The notes under the pieces were generated by a model. The model was given only the letters and a program-made list of their open reading frames with translations, did not search any database and was not told where the DNA came from. Of a DNA stretch of 56,364 nt, positions 1 through 10,333 are shown one piece after another (positions within the stretch are counted from its first letter, which is position 1; each line of letters opens with the position of its first letter). The stretch is taken from the NCBI GenBank assembly GCA_964556705.1, contig CAZKXX010000010.1, forward strand, positions 1 to 56,364, written 5' to 3'. The DNA comes from CAZKXX01 sp964556705. GTDB taxonomy: Bacteria; Acidobacteriota; Terriglobia; UBA7540. The translations under genes and the position numbers were made by a program.

Positions 1-1974
1 GGCCTCAATCCGCTGGCGGCCGGGGAACTGAACCTGCTGCCCCAGCCCGCGGAAGTGACGCGTGGCGAGGGACGACTGGCGATTGACGGCAAGTTCAGCG
101 TGGGATTGACGGGCGTCATCGAGCCGCGCATCGAGCGCGGCGCGCTCCGCTTCTTGCGGCGGCTCGCGCGGCAGACCGGAATTCCCCTCGCCGAAGGGCT
201 CGCGAAAGATCCGCAGGCCGCGACCTTCCTCATCGGCTGCGAGCGGGCTGGTGAAATAGTTCAGCAGGTGGGCGAGGACGAGTCCTATCGTCTCGAGGTT
301 GCGCCCGGTCAGGCGCGCCTGACGGCCGGGACGCCGCTCGGCGTCCTGCGGGGCCTGGAGACTTTCCTGCAACTCGTCGAGGTGGACGCGGAGGGAATTG
401 CCGCGCCCGCGGTGACGGTCAGCGACCGCCCACGTTTTCCCTGGCGCGGCATTCTGCTCGATTCCTCCCGTCACTGGATGCCGGTCGAAGCCGTCAAGCG
501 CACGCTCGACGCGATGGCCGCCGTCAAGCTGAACACGCTCCACTGGCACCTTTCCGACGACCAGGGATTTCGCGTCGAAAGCAAGAGATTCCCGAAGCTG
601 CACGAGCTGGGCTCGGACGGACTCTTCTACACGCAGGAGCAGATTCGCGGAATCATCACCTACGCGCGCGACCGGGGCATCCGCGTTATGCCGGAATTCG
701 ACATCCCCGGGCATACGACGAGCTGGTTCGTCGGCTATCCGGAACTGGCCAGCGCCCCGGGCCCTTACGTGATCGAGCGCGCCTGGGGAATCTTCGACCC
801 GACGATGGACCCGACCAAAGAAGAGGTGTACGAATTCCTCGATCAGTTCATCGGCGAGATGGCCGGGCTGTTCCCGGACGCCTACTTCCACATCGGCGGC
901 GACGAAGTCACCGGCAAGCACTGGGACCAGAACCCGCGCATCCAGGCTTTCATGAAGGAGAAGGGGATCAAGGACAACCACGACCTCCAGGCCCACTTCA
1001 ACAGCCGCGTTCTCAAAATCGTCCAGAAGCACGGGAAGAAAATGATCGGCTGGGATGAAGTCCTGCATCTGGACCTGCCACGCGACATCGTGGTCCATTC
1101 GTGGCGCGGACAGAAGTCGCTGGCGGAGGCGGCGCGGCTGGGCTTCGGCGGCATCCTTTCCTTCGGCTATTACCTCGATCATATGCGCACTGCGGAGTTT
1201 CACTACGCCATCGACCCGCTGGAAGGAGAAACGGCCGGTCTGACGGCGGAGGAGAAGCGGCGAGTCCTGGGCGGCGAGGCGTGCATGTGGTCGGAGTATG
1301 TGAGCCCGGAAACGGTTGACTCGCGGATCTGGCCGCGCGGAGCGGCGATTGCGGAACGGCTGTGGTCGCCGCAGGAAACGAAAGATGTGGACTCGCTCTA
1401 TCGCCGCCTGGACTTCGCGAGCCGGCATCTGGAATGGGCCGGCGCGACGCACAGGAAGAATTACGGGCCGATGCTCGAACGGCTGGCGGGGCGCCACGAT
1501 CCGGCGCCCCTGCGAGAACTCGCCGACCTGCTCGAGCCCGTGAAGCTCTACGAGCGCGGCCAGACGCGCGATTACCGACAGGACACGCCGCTCAACCGCC
1601 TGGTGGACGCCGCGCGGCCGGAAAGCCTCGCAGCGCGAGAATTTGCGGCGCTCGTCGCGCGCTTGAGCGATAATCGGCAAGAGGTCCGCAAGCGGCTGAC
1701 GGGCTGGCGAGACCTGCGCAGGAAGCTGGCGCCGATGATGGAAAGCTCCGGACTGCTTCGCGAAGCGGCGCCGTTCTCGGAGGACGTTTCGGCGCTCGCC
1801 GCGGCGGGACTTCAGGCGCTGGACTATATTGAGAAGCAAAGGGTCGCGCCCGCGGGCTGGGTCAAGGAACAAATGGAACTCGCGGAGCGTGCCGGCAAGC
1901 AGCGTGGCGCGCTTCTCTTGATGATCGTTCCATCGATTCGAACTCTGATCGAAGCCGCCGGAACGCGAAAGTAG
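1..1974 (+). CDS. Beta-N-acetylhexosaminidase, GH20 (5' end cut by window)
   Basis: Hydrolyses terminal beta-linked N-acetylhexosamine from chitin, glycan or peptidoglycan fragments. The frame is open to base 1 and the residues before the GTG at 55 (LNLLPQPAEVTRGEG) look like the usual start of the GH20 N-terminal domain, so the true start, probably with a signal peptide, lies outside. Counting from the GTG at 55, the N-terminal GH20b-like domain covers about residues 1-120 and the catalytic barrel begins at about 125 (WRGILLDSSRHW, then WHLSDDQGF). The catalytic pair is D283-E284 in HIGGDE; the neighbouring Asp of GH20 orients the acetamido group for substrate-assisted catalysis. The C-terminal 130 residues look helical. 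mqnC follows after 17 nt. Family assignment is secure; exact substrate unknown. Confidence 0.93.
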   Translation, partial: GLNPLAAGELNLLPQPAEVTRGEGRLAIDGKFSVGLTGVIEPRIERGALRFLRRLARQTGIPLAEGLAKDPQAATFLIGCERAGEIVQQVGEDESYRLEVAPGQARLTAGTPLGVLRGLETFLQLVEVDAEGIAAPAVTVSDRPRFPWRGILLDSSRHWMPVEAVKRTLDAMAAVKLNTLHWHLSDDQGFRVESKRFPKLHELGSDGLFYTQEQIRGIITYARDRGIRVMPEFDIPGHTTSWFVGYPELASAPGPYVIERAWGIFDPTMDPTKEEVYEFLDQFIGEMAGLFPDAYFHIGGDEVTGKHWDQNPRIQAFMKEKGIKDNHDLQAHFNSRVLKIVQKHGKKMIGWDEVLHLDLPRDIVVHSWRGQKSLAEAARLGFGGILSFGYYLDHMRTAEFHYAIDPLEGETAGLTAEEKRRVLGGEACMWSEYVSPETVDSRIWPRGAAIAERLWSPQETKDVDSLYRRLDFASRHLEWAGATHRKNYGPMLERLAGRHDPAPLRELADLLEPVKLYERGQTRDYRQDTPLNRLVDAARPESLAAREFAALVARLSDNRQEVRKRLTGWRDLRRKLAPMMESSGLLREAAPFSEDVSALAAAGLQALDYIEKQRVAPAGWVKEQMELAERAGKQRGALLLMIVPSIRTLIEAAGTRK

Positions 1975-1991
1975 GAGGAACGGAAAGGGCC

Positions 1992-3029
1992 GTGGCTCTG
2001 ACGAAGGCTCAAGCGCTCGAGATGCTCCGCAGCGACGACCTCCTGGGTGTGGGCATGGAGGCGGACGCCCTGCGGCGGCGACTGCATCCGGAAAACGTCG
2101 TCACCTACATCGTGGACCGCAACATCAACTACACGAACTTCTGCACGGAATACTGCACGTTCTGCGCTTTCTACCGGCCCATGGGTTCGCCCGAAGGTTA
2201 CATCCAGCCGCTCGATTCGATCTTTCAGAAGATTGAGGAAACCGTTGCGCTGGGCGGGACCGGCGTCCTCATGCAGGGCGGGCTGAATCCCGACCTCAAG
2301 ATGGACTACTACGAGCACCTGCTCTCCAGCATCAAGCGGCGCTATCCGCGACTGCACCTCCACTGCTTTTCCGCTCCGGAAGTTCTGAACATCGCCGAGG
2401 TTTCCGGACTCACGCTGCGGGACGCCATCGCGCGGCTCCGGGACGCCGGGCTCGATTCGATCCCGGGCGGTGGCGCCGAAATTCTGGATGACGAAGTGCG
2501 GCGCCGCATCGCGCGGCTGAAGTGCACGACCGCGGAATGGCTCTCCGTTCATCGCACCGCGCACGAACTCGGCCTGCGGACCACCGCGACGATGATGTTC
2601 GGATGCGGCGAGACGCTCGAACACCGCGTGAACCACCTCGAACACATCCGGCGGCTTCAGGAGGAGACCGGCGGATTCACCGCCTTCATCCCCTGGATGT
2701 TCCAGCGCGAGAACACTTCGCTCGGAAACTTCGTCAAGGAAGAGGCCACGGCGGTGGATTATCTGAAGACGCTCGCGGTCTCGCGGCTGTATCTCGACAA
2801 CGTCGAAAACATTCAGGCCTCGTGGCTCACGCCGGGCCACAAGATCGGGCAGGTCGCGCTGCGGTTCGGCGGGAACGACCTGGGCAGCATCCTGATTGAA
2901 GAAAATGTAGTGCGCGCCGCGGGCTGCACGAACACCACCAACGAAGCCGAACTGCGCCGGCTGATTTCCGACGCCGGTTTCCGTCCCGTCAAGCGCGACA
3001 CGCTTTACCGCACGTTTTTCCTGAACTGA
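1992..3029 (+). CDS. mqnC: Cyclic dehypoxanthinyl futalosine synthase (radical SAM)
   Basis: Radical SAM enzyme that cyclises dehypoxanthine futalosine in the futalosine route to menaquinone. The 345-residue protein has the iron-sulfur motif C51-x3-C55-x2-C58 preceded by VDRNINYTNF, then MQGGLNPDL and HCFSAPEV, which favour MqnC over the related CofH, MqnE and BioB enzymes. Start is GTG; the Shine-Dalgarno AGGAGG overlaps the stop of the hexosaminidase gene, so the two may be co-transcribed although they have no obvious link. The other mqn genes are not in the window. Presence of MqnC fits the menaquinol-type Rieske/cytochrome b cluster at 18-23 kb. MqnE is the main alternative and is less likely. 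Confidence 0.9.
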   Translation: MALTKAQALEMLRSDDLLGVGMEADALRRRLHPENVVTYIVDRNINYTNFCTEYCTFCAFYRPMGSPEGYIQPLDSIFQKIEETVALGGTGVLMQGGLNPDLKMDYYEHLLSSIKRRYPRLHLHCFSAPEVLNIAEVSGLTLRDAIARLRDAGLDSIPGGGAEILDDEVRRRIARLKCTTAEWLSVHRTAHELGLRTTATMMFGCGETLEHRVNHLEHIRRLQEETGGFTAFIPWMFQRENTSLGNFVKEEATAVDYLKTLAVSRLYLDNVENIQASWLTPGHKIGQVALRFGGNDLGSILIEENVVRAAGCTNTTNEAELRRLISDAGFRPVKRDTLYRTFFLN

Positions 3030-3121
3030 GCCTCTCTCCTCCGGGGTTGCAGGTCGTTCTGTAAACAGGACGTCCTCAAGACGCTCTCGCTCCCAGCCGA
3101 AGAATCAAGGGGAGCGAAGAG

Positions 3122-6100
3122 ATGGCGAAAGGCGTCTTTGCCTGCCGGTCAAGTGCGCTGCCCTGGCGTCTCGCGGGGGCGTGGTTTACGGTACCGGCAG
3201 CGGCGGTCATCCTGTGTCTCGGGTTCGCCGCGCCCGACCACCTCCAGGCACTCACCATCAATCCGAGTCTCGGATACTCCAGCTATCTCGGCGGCAGCGG
3301 GCTCGACGTTGTGCAGGCCGTGGCCGTGGACGGCGCGGGGAACATCTATGTCGCGGGCTACACGAACTCTGCGGATTTCCCGCTCGCGGGCGCGGCGCAA
3401 CCTGCGCTGGGCGGAGGCACGTGCGGCACCAGCGCTGACCCTTTCCCCTGTCCGGACGCTTTCGTCGCCAAATTCGACCCAACCGGCACGATTCTGATTT
3501 ACGCCACCTATCTCGGCGGCAGCGGCGAAGACTACGGTGTGGCCCTGGCCGTGGATCCGGCAACCGGAGAAGCTTACGTGGCCGGGCACACGAACTCGCA
3601 CGACTTCCCCGTTGTCGGAGCGTTCCAAGTGGCGAGCGGCGGGGGCGTGGATGCGTTCGTCGCCAAAATTTCTGCGGACGGCGCCCGGGTCGAATATGCC
3701 ACTTACCTTGGAGGAAGCGGAGACGATTTCGGGCAGGGGATTGCTGTTTCCGGCGGCCGCGCCGTCGTGGCGGGTTTCACGGCTTCGCCAAACTTTCCAA
3801 CGACGGCGGGCGCCGCTCAGCCTTTCTTCGGCGGCGTTTACGATGCCTTCGTCGCGCGTATTTCGGCCGACGGAAGCGGGCTGGAGTTCTCGACGTACCT
3901 TGGCGGCAGCGGCCAGGACCTCGCTTTCGGAGTCGTCGTGGACTCGCAGGGGCGCGCGCACGTTGCGGGCTGGACGGACTCGGGAGACTTCCCGACCGTT
4001 TCGGCTCTCCAATCCACGCTGAAGGCCGGCACGTGCGGGTCTTCTCTCAATCCTTTTCCCTGCCCAGACGCCTTCGTTTCCCAGCTCAGCGAAGCCGGTT
4101 CGGCGCTGACGTACTCGACTTATTTCGGCGGAAGTCATGCCGACTACGCGTTTGGCATCGCCCTCGACGGCGAGGGCGCGGTTTATCTGACGGGACAAAC
4201 GACTTCGACCGACCTGCCCGTTACGCCTGAGGCTTTTCAGACGTCCGGAGGCGGCACGACGGTGGACGCCTTTGTTTCAAAGCTCTCGCCAGTGTCCGGC
4301 GAACTCGCCTATTCCACGTATCTCGGAGGGCTCGGCGCCGATTCGGGACTGGCGATTGCGGTGGACGGCCAAGGCGACGCCTACGTGGCGGGCTCAACGC
4401 ACGGCGGGGGCTTTCCGGTTTCGTATCCCGTGCAGGCTGAAAGCGGAGGTTTCTTCGACGCCTTCCTCGCCAAAGTGAATCCCGCCGGTACCGCCTTGAT
4501 CTTCTCCACCTACCTCGGCGGAAGTGGAAACGAGCGCGCGCGCGCTGCGGCGGTGGGCGCGGCCGGGAACGCGTGGGTCGCGGGAGAAACGTTCTCGACC
4601 GACTTCCCGCTGACTGACGACGCGCTCCAACCTGCGTATGGCGGAGGCTCGTTCGAAGGATTTGTGTCCAGATTTGCCGACCTCGGCCGGCCCGTGGTTT
4701 CTCCGCGCGAATTGAGTTACGTATTTGCCGACCAGGAAATCGGAACGGTGAGTGAGCCCCTCGATGTGAAGCTCGAAAACCGCGGCGACGCAGCGCTTCT
4801 CGTCGGGAATTCCGTTGTCGAGGGCGACTACGGCCAGACGAACGATTGTCCGGCGAGTCTGGCCGGGGGCGAGAGTTGCACGGTCAGCATCACTTTTACC
4901 CCGAGTGATTTCGGTGTGCGCGCGGGCCGCGTTGCGATTGAGCACAACGCTGAGGGTAGTCCCTTCGTCGTGAACCTCGCGGGAAACGGTATCGCCGCGC
5001 CGTCGGTCCGACTCTCCACAACCAGCCTCGACTTTGGGGAAGTGCCGCTCGGCGCGACCAGCGCGCCTCAATCGGTCGAAATTTCGAACGGCGGTCAGGC
5101 CGAACTGGTTTTCAGCAGCATTTCGGCGAGCGGCGATTTCTCGGCAAGTCATACCTGCGGCGCTCCGGTCGCCGTGGATGGCGGGTGCTCGATCAGCGTC
5201 ACATTCAGCCCGCAGACGCCCTGGGTTCATGTTCAGACTCTGACGCTGGTTGACAACGCGCCCGGGAGCCCGCACGTCGTCACGCTCACCGGCACCGGGC
5301 TGGGGCCCGAAATGAGTGTGGAGCCGGCGAAGGTCGATTTCGGCAGCCAGCCCGTCGGCTCTTCGACTTCCCCCACGACCATCCGGGTGGCCAACACGGG
5401 GAACGAACCGCTCGAGATCACCGACATCCGTGCGACGGGAGATTTCTCGCAGACCAACGCGTGTGGCACAGCGCTTCCGCCCGGCGGCGAGTGCACGCTG
5501 AACATCACGTTCATTCCCTCCTTCCCGGGCGAGCATCGGGGAAGCGTCGACATCCTCAACAGCAGCCCGGAAGACTCCAAATCGGTGGCCCTCGCCGGGC
5601 TTGGGGCCGACTTCGCGCTGACGGCGGCGCAAAAGACGCTCAGCGTCACGGCCGGACAATCGGCGACAATGTCGCTGACCCTCACCCCTCTCTACGGTTT
5701 TGTCGGTGAGGTTTCGCTCGCCTGCGTCGGCGCGCCGCTCCTCAGCACGTGCACGGTCGAGCCTGCCAAGGTGGCCCTGAACGGCACCGGCGAGGTGACG
5801 ACGACGCTGACAGTGCAAACCACCGCGGCGTCTTTGGCGCCGCCCCGCCATCGCGGGCAGCGGTGGCCCGCGCTCCTGAACGGCATTGGGAGAGTGTCCG
5901 CCCTGTCCATGGCCCTTGCGGTGTGGATTCTCGCCGCCCTCTCACTCCGCCGTCGGCGCTCGATTCCCTTTGCGGCGGCGGTCTTGTCGGCGTTCCTGTG
6001 GGCCTCCTGTGGAGGTGGGGCGGTTGCTCCGCCTCCGCCCGCCCCCTCCCAGCCGGGAACTCCTATCGGCACCTACACCCTCACGGTCGAGGCCTCGTTC

Positions 6101-6145
6101 GGGGCGAGGGCCCATTCAGAGACGATTACGCTGACGGTGCGGTGA
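3122..6145 (+). CDS. Secreted SBBP beta-propeller protein with choice-of-anchor D repeats
   Basis: 1007-residue extracytoplasmic protein. A hydrophobic segment at about 20-38 is the likely signal peptide. Residues 55-520 hold seven repeats, each starting YLGGSG or a close variant and carrying VAGxTxSxDFP about 25 residues later, which suggests a seven-bladed SBBP propeller. Three ASPM/SPD-2/hydin-like repeats (about 522-623, 623-728, 728-828) follow, each with a Cys pair that could form a disulfide. A further beta domain ends in hydrophobic segments at about 925-942 (followed by RRRR) and 948-963 (ending in a CGGG lipobox-like string), then a Pro-rich linker and a short beta tail. Internal membrane segments this late are unusual. 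RBS AGGGGAGCGAAG precedes the ATG. Likely surface or adhesion role; no ligand can be inferred. Confidence 0.88.
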   Translation: MAKGVFACRSSALPWRLAGAWFTVPAAAVILCLGFAAPDHLQALTINPSLGYSSYLGGSGLDVVQAVAVDGAGNIYVAGYTNSADFPLAGAAQPALGGGTCGTSADPFPCPDAFVAKFDPTGTILIYATYLGGSGEDYGVALAVDPATGEAYVAGHTNSHDFPVVGAFQVASGGGVDAFVAKISADGARVEYATYLGGSGDDFGQGIAVSGGRAVVAGFTASPNFPTTAGAAQPFFGGVYDAFVARISADGSGLEFSTYLGGSGQDLAFGVVVDSQGRAHVAGWTDSGDFPTVSALQSTLKAGTCGSSLNPFPCPDAFVSQLSEAGSALTYSTYFGGSHADYAFGIALDGEGAVYLTGQTTSTDLPVTPEAFQTSGGGTTVDAFVSKLSPVSGELAYSTYLGGLGADSGLAIAVDGQGDAYVAGSTHGGGFPVSYPVQAESGGFFDAFLAKVNPAGTALIFSTYLGGSGNERARAAAVGAAGNAWVAGETFSTDFPLTDDALQPAYGGGSFEGFVSRFADLGRPVVSPRELSYVFADQEIGTVSEPLDVKLENRGDAALLVGNSVVEGDYGQTNDCPASLAGGESCTVSITFTPSDFGVRAGRVAIEHNAEGSPFVVNLAGNGIAAPSVRLSTTSLDFGEVPLGATSAPQSVEISNGGQAELVFSSISASGDFSASHTCGAPVAVDGGCSISVTFSPQTPWVHVQTLTLVDNAPGSPHVVTLTGTGLGPEMSVEPAKVDFGSQPVGSSTSPTTIRVANTGNEPLEITDIRATGDFSQTNACGTALPPGGECTLNITFIPSFPGEHRGSVDILNSSPEDSKSVALAGLGADFALTAAQKTLSVTAGQSATMSLTLTPLYGFVGEVSLACVGAPLLSTCTVEPAKVALNGTGEVTTTLTVQTTAASLAPPRHRGQRWPALLNGIGRVSALSMALAVWILAALSLRRRRSIPFAAAVLSAFLWASCGGGAVAPPPPAPSQPGTPIGTYTLTVEASFGARAHSETITLTVR

Positions 6146-6252
6146 GATTGCCCGCAGGTTTGGGGGGGGCCGTTGGAACTCCCGCCTTCCAATTCCTTTC
6201 GTTTACTTTTCAAGGGGGATGTGATAAAAACCCGCGCTTCGGCAGGTGCTGC

Positions 6253-7878
6253 ATGAATCTGACTCCCATCGATTACGCGATTATCGCCATCTATTTCATC
6301 TTCGTCATCGGCATCGGGTACGCGCTGAAGGGGAGGATGAAGACGGGCGAGGACTTTTTCATGTCCGGGCGCTCGATTCCCGGATGGATTACGGGCCTCG
6401 CCTACATGGCCGCGAACCTCGGCGCGCTGGAAGTGATGGGTCACGCCTCCAACGCCGCCAAGTACGGCGCCATCGTCAACCACTTCTACTGGCTGGCGGC
6501 GATGCCGGCAATGTGTTTCGTGGCCCTCTTCATGATGCCGTTCTATTACGGCAGCAAAGTCCGCAGCGTGCCCGAGTTCCTGAAGAAGCGATACAACGAA
6601 AAGACGCGGACGCTCCAGGCGCTGGCCTTCGCCACCCAGACGGTGCTCGTGGCGGGGATCAGCCTTTACGCCATGGCGATCCTGTTCCAGCGGATGCTGG
6701 GCTGGCGCTTCGAGGCGAGTGTCATCGCCTCCGCGGCGATCGTCGCCGTGTACATCTATTTCGGCGGCCTCACGTCCTCGATTTACAACGAAGTCCTCCA
6801 GTTCTTCCTGATCGTTTTCGGACTCCTGCCGCTCGCCGTCCTGGGGCTGCGAGAGGTAGGCGGGTTCGCCGGACTGGCGCAGAGCCTGCCCGATCCCGGC
6901 TACGCGCACACCTGGGCGAATGTCTGGGACCCCTCCCGGAATCCCATGGGGATTGACTGGTTCGGACTCATCTTCGGCCTGGGGTTCGTGCTTTCGTTCG
7001 GCTACTGGTGCACGGACTTCCTGGTGGTCCAGCGGGCGCTGGCCGCCAAGGACATGGCTGCGGCTCAGCGAACGCCGCTCATCGCCGCGGTGCCGAAGAT
7101 GTTCTTCCCGTTCATCATCATCCTTCCCGGCCTCGTTTCGGTCTCGCTCCCGGATTCGGCGCAGGTCCTCGGCACGCGGCCCGACGGGACGCTTTTCTAC
7201 GACAACGCGATTCCGGCGCTGCTCGAGCGCTACTACCCCAACGGCCTGCTGGGGATCGGGTTGACAGCCCTGCTGGCGAGCTTCATGTCCGGGATGGCCG
7301 GAAACGTGACGGCCTTCAACACCGTCTGGACTTACGACATCTACCAGACGCACATCAACCCCGGGAAATCCGACAGCCATTACCTGATGATGGGGAAGCT
7401 GGCGACGATCTTCGCCGTCAGCATGGGCGTCGTCACCGCCTTCATCGTCCTCAAATTTGAGACGCTGATGGATTATCTCCAGCTCCTGTTCACGTTTTTC
7501 AACGCGCCGCTGTTTGCCACCTTCGCGCTCGGCATGTTCTGGAAGCGCACGGCGCCCAACGCGGCGTTTGTGGGCCTGCTCTCGGGAATTCTCGGCGCCG
7601 TGGGGCATTACCTGCTCTACTGGTCGGGAAGGATTGCGTATCCGAGCGATATGACGGCGAACTTCTACCAGGCGATCTACGCTTTCACGATCTGTTTCAC
7701 CGTCACGGTCGTCGCCACCTTTTTCATGAAGCCCCGCAGGGAGGAAGAACTCGTGGGGCTGGTTTACGCGCTCACGCCGAAACCCAAGACCGAAGGCGTG
7801 CCGTGGTACGATCGTCCGGGCTTTCTGGCGATCGGCATCCTGGCGGCCGCCATCGTCTTGAACATCATCTTCTGGTAG
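6253..7878 (+). CDS. Sodium:solute symporter (SSS family), probable sugar carrier
   Basis: 541-residue polytopic inner-membrane protein with about 13-14 hydrophobic helices. It opens with a periplasmic-start helix (IDYAIIAIYFIFVIGIGYAL) followed by the SSS signature GEDFFMSGRSIPGW and helix MAANLGALEVMG; a second SSS block is SFMSGMAGNVTAFNTVWTYD. Residues resemble the SglT/galactose branch. It is followed within 7 nt by a small membrane protein and then galT and galK, so uptake of galactose or a galactoside with Na+ is the natural inference. The ATG at 6253 begins the conserved N-terminus; the frame is open further upstream but that extension overlaps the preceding gene. Family sure, substrate inferred. 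Confidence 0.9.
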   Translation: MNLTPIDYAIIAIYFIFVIGIGYALKGRMKTGEDFFMSGRSIPGWITGLAYMAANLGALEVMGHASNAAKYGAIVNHFYWLAAMPAMCFVALFMMPFYYGSKVRSVPEFLKKRYNEKTRTLQALAFATQTVLVAGISLYAMAILFQRMLGWRFEASVIASAAIVAVYIYFGGLTSSIYNEVLQFFLIVFGLLPLAVLGLREVGGFAGLAQSLPDPGYAHTWANVWDPSRNPMGIDWFGLIFGLGFVLSFGYWCTDFLVVQRALAAKDMAAAQRTPLIAAVPKMFFPFIIILPGLVSVSLPDSAQVLGTRPDGTLFYDNAIPALLERYYPNGLLGIGLTALLASFMSGMAGNVTAFNTVWTYDIYQTHINPGKSDSHYLMMGKLATIFAVSMGVVTAFIVLKFETLMDYLQLLFTFFNAPLFATFALGMFWKRTAPNAAFVGLLSGILGAVGHYLLYWSGRIAYPSDMTANFYQAIYAFTICFTVTVVATFFMKPRREEELVGLVYALTPKPKTEGVPWYDRPGFLAIGILAAAIVLNIIFW

Positions 7879-7885
7879 GTACCTT

Positions 7886-8092
7886 ATGGGTTTTGACCTC
7901 CGCTGGCCCATCGCGGGACTTTTCATCATCTACGGGCTCGTCCTCATCGGATACGGCGCCGTCGCAGACCGGAGCATCTACGAGCGCTCGCTCGGCGTGA
8001 ACATCAACGTCTGGTGGGGGCTGGGAATGCTGGTCTTCGCCCTGGTGATGGGGTCCCTGGCGCTGCGAGCGGCCCGCCGCAGCGGCCCATGA
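7886..8092 (+). CDS. Small two-helix membrane protein between symporter and galT
   Basis: 68 residues with two predicted transmembrane helices (about 8-27 and 42-61) and a basic tail (RAARRSG). It starts 7 nt after the symporter stop, and its TGA overlaps the ATG of galT (ATGA), so it is very probably translated as part of the symporter-galT-galK operon. I do not recognise a named family. By position it could be a small auxiliary subunit or stabiliser of the SSS transporter; that is inference. It is too hydrophobic and too well placed to be a chance frame. Confidence 0.75.
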   Translation: MGFDLRWPIAGLFIIYGLVLIGYGAVADRSIYERSLGVNINVWWGLGMLVFALVMGSLALRAARRSGP

Positions 8093-9108
8093 CGGAACTT
8101 CGCTGGAACCCCACAGCCCGCGAGTGGGTTTCCACGGCTTCCCACCGCCAGCACCGGCCGCAGATGCCCAAGGACTGGTGCCCTTTCTGCCCCGGTTCGG
8201 GCCGCGTCCCGGACCATTACGACGTCTACATCTACCCCAACGACTTCGCGGCGCTTTCAATTCCCGCGCCGGAACCCGCCCTCCAAGGTGATGATTTCTA
8301 TCGCGTCGCGCGCTCGCATGGAAAGTGCGACGTCGTGCTCTATCACCCTGACCATTCGACGTCGCTGCCCCAGCTCCCGCTCGACCACCTGACACGGCTG
8401 GTGCGGCTCTGGCGACGGCGCTTCAACGAGCTGCGGGCGATGCCGGGAATCCGTTACGTCCTGATCTTCGAAAACAAGGGCGAGGTCATCGGCGTGACGA
8501 TGCCGCACCCGCACGGACAGATCTACGCTTTCTCCTATGTTCCGCCGCGCCTGGAGCGCGAACTCTCTGCCGCGCGCCTGCACTACCGGCGGCGCCGGCG
8601 ATGCGTTTTCTGCGAGGTGCTGCGGAAGGAGCGTCGCGACGGCCGGCGCCTGGTGGCGGAGAACCTTTACTTCACGGCTTTCGTGCCGTTCTACGCGCGC
8701 TGGCCCTACGAAATCCACATCTTCTCGCGGCGTCATCACGGGTCGCTGGACGATTTTTCTTCGGCCGAAGAGAAAGCGCTTGCAGAGATCCTGAAGTGGG
8801 TGACGCTCAAGTACGACAACCTCTACGGGTTTTCGTTTCCCTACATGATGCTGCTCCACCAGGCGCCCGTGCGAGGACGATTTCCGTATTTCCATTTTCA
8901 CATCGAGTTCTATCCGCCCTATCGCAGCCGGGACAAGCTGAAGTACCTGGCGAGCGTCGAAACCGGGGCGGGGAGTTTCCTGAACGATTCGCTGGCCGAA
9001 GAAAAAGCGGCGGAGCTGCGCGCCGTCCGCCCGACGCGGCGGGCGGAGTTGCTGGACCCGAGAGCGGGTGGACGCGGCAGCGCGGACACGAGAACATCTC
9101 CGGCATGA
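8089..9108 (+). CDS. galT: Galactose-1-phosphate uridylyltransferase
   Basis: Exchanges UMP between UDP-glucose and galactose-1-phosphate in the Leloir pathway. 339 residues. The active-site triad H140-P141-H142 lies in MPHPHGQIYAF; H142 would carry the uridylyl group. Zinc-type ligands are suggested by CPFC (31-34), a second CVFC near 172-175, and HFHIEFYPP near the C-terminus. The ATG at 8089 overlaps the stop of the small membrane protein gene. galK follows 27 nt downstream, making a transport-plus-catabolism operon. No galE or galM lies nearby. Confidence 0.93.
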   Translation: MTELRWNPTAREWVSTASHRQHRPQMPKDWCPFCPGSGRVPDHYDVYIYPNDFAALSIPAPEPALQGDDFYRVARSHGKCDVVLYHPDHSTSLPQLPLDHLTRLVRLWRRRFNELRAMPGIRYVLIFENKGEVIGVTMPHPHGQIYAFSYVPPRLERELSAARLHYRRRRRCVFCEVLRKERRDGRRLVAENLYFTAFVPFYARWPYEIHIFSRRHHGSLDDFSSAEEKALAEILKWVTLKYDNLYGFSFPYMMLLHQAPVRGRFPYFHFHIEFYPPYRSRDKLKYLASVETGAGSFLNDSLAEEKAAELRAVRPTRRAELLDPRAGGRGSADTRTSPA

Positions 9109-9135
9109 ATTCCGGCCCTTCTGCGAGGTGTTGAA

Positions 9136-10278
<1,143 letters not shown>

Positions 10279-10333
10279 ACGCCGGCCCCTTCTTCTTTGC
10301 TATCTCTCGTCTCCACCTTGCAGCTCTGGACTT

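Noticed and set aside
1824..2840. Long minus-strand frame opposite the hexosaminidase and mqnC
   Set aside because: Antisense shadow of GC-rich coding sequence, low-complexity, Arg/Glu-rich, no motif.
3038..3062. Imperfect hairpin CGTTCTGT-AA-ACAGGACG after mqnC as a terminator
   Set aside because: It has a mismatched pair and no T tract, and its only support is position.
6073..7929. 618-residue minus-strand frame opposite the symporter
   Set aside because: His/Arg/Glu-rich antisense frame of a membrane-protein gene; the plus frame has clear SSS motifs.
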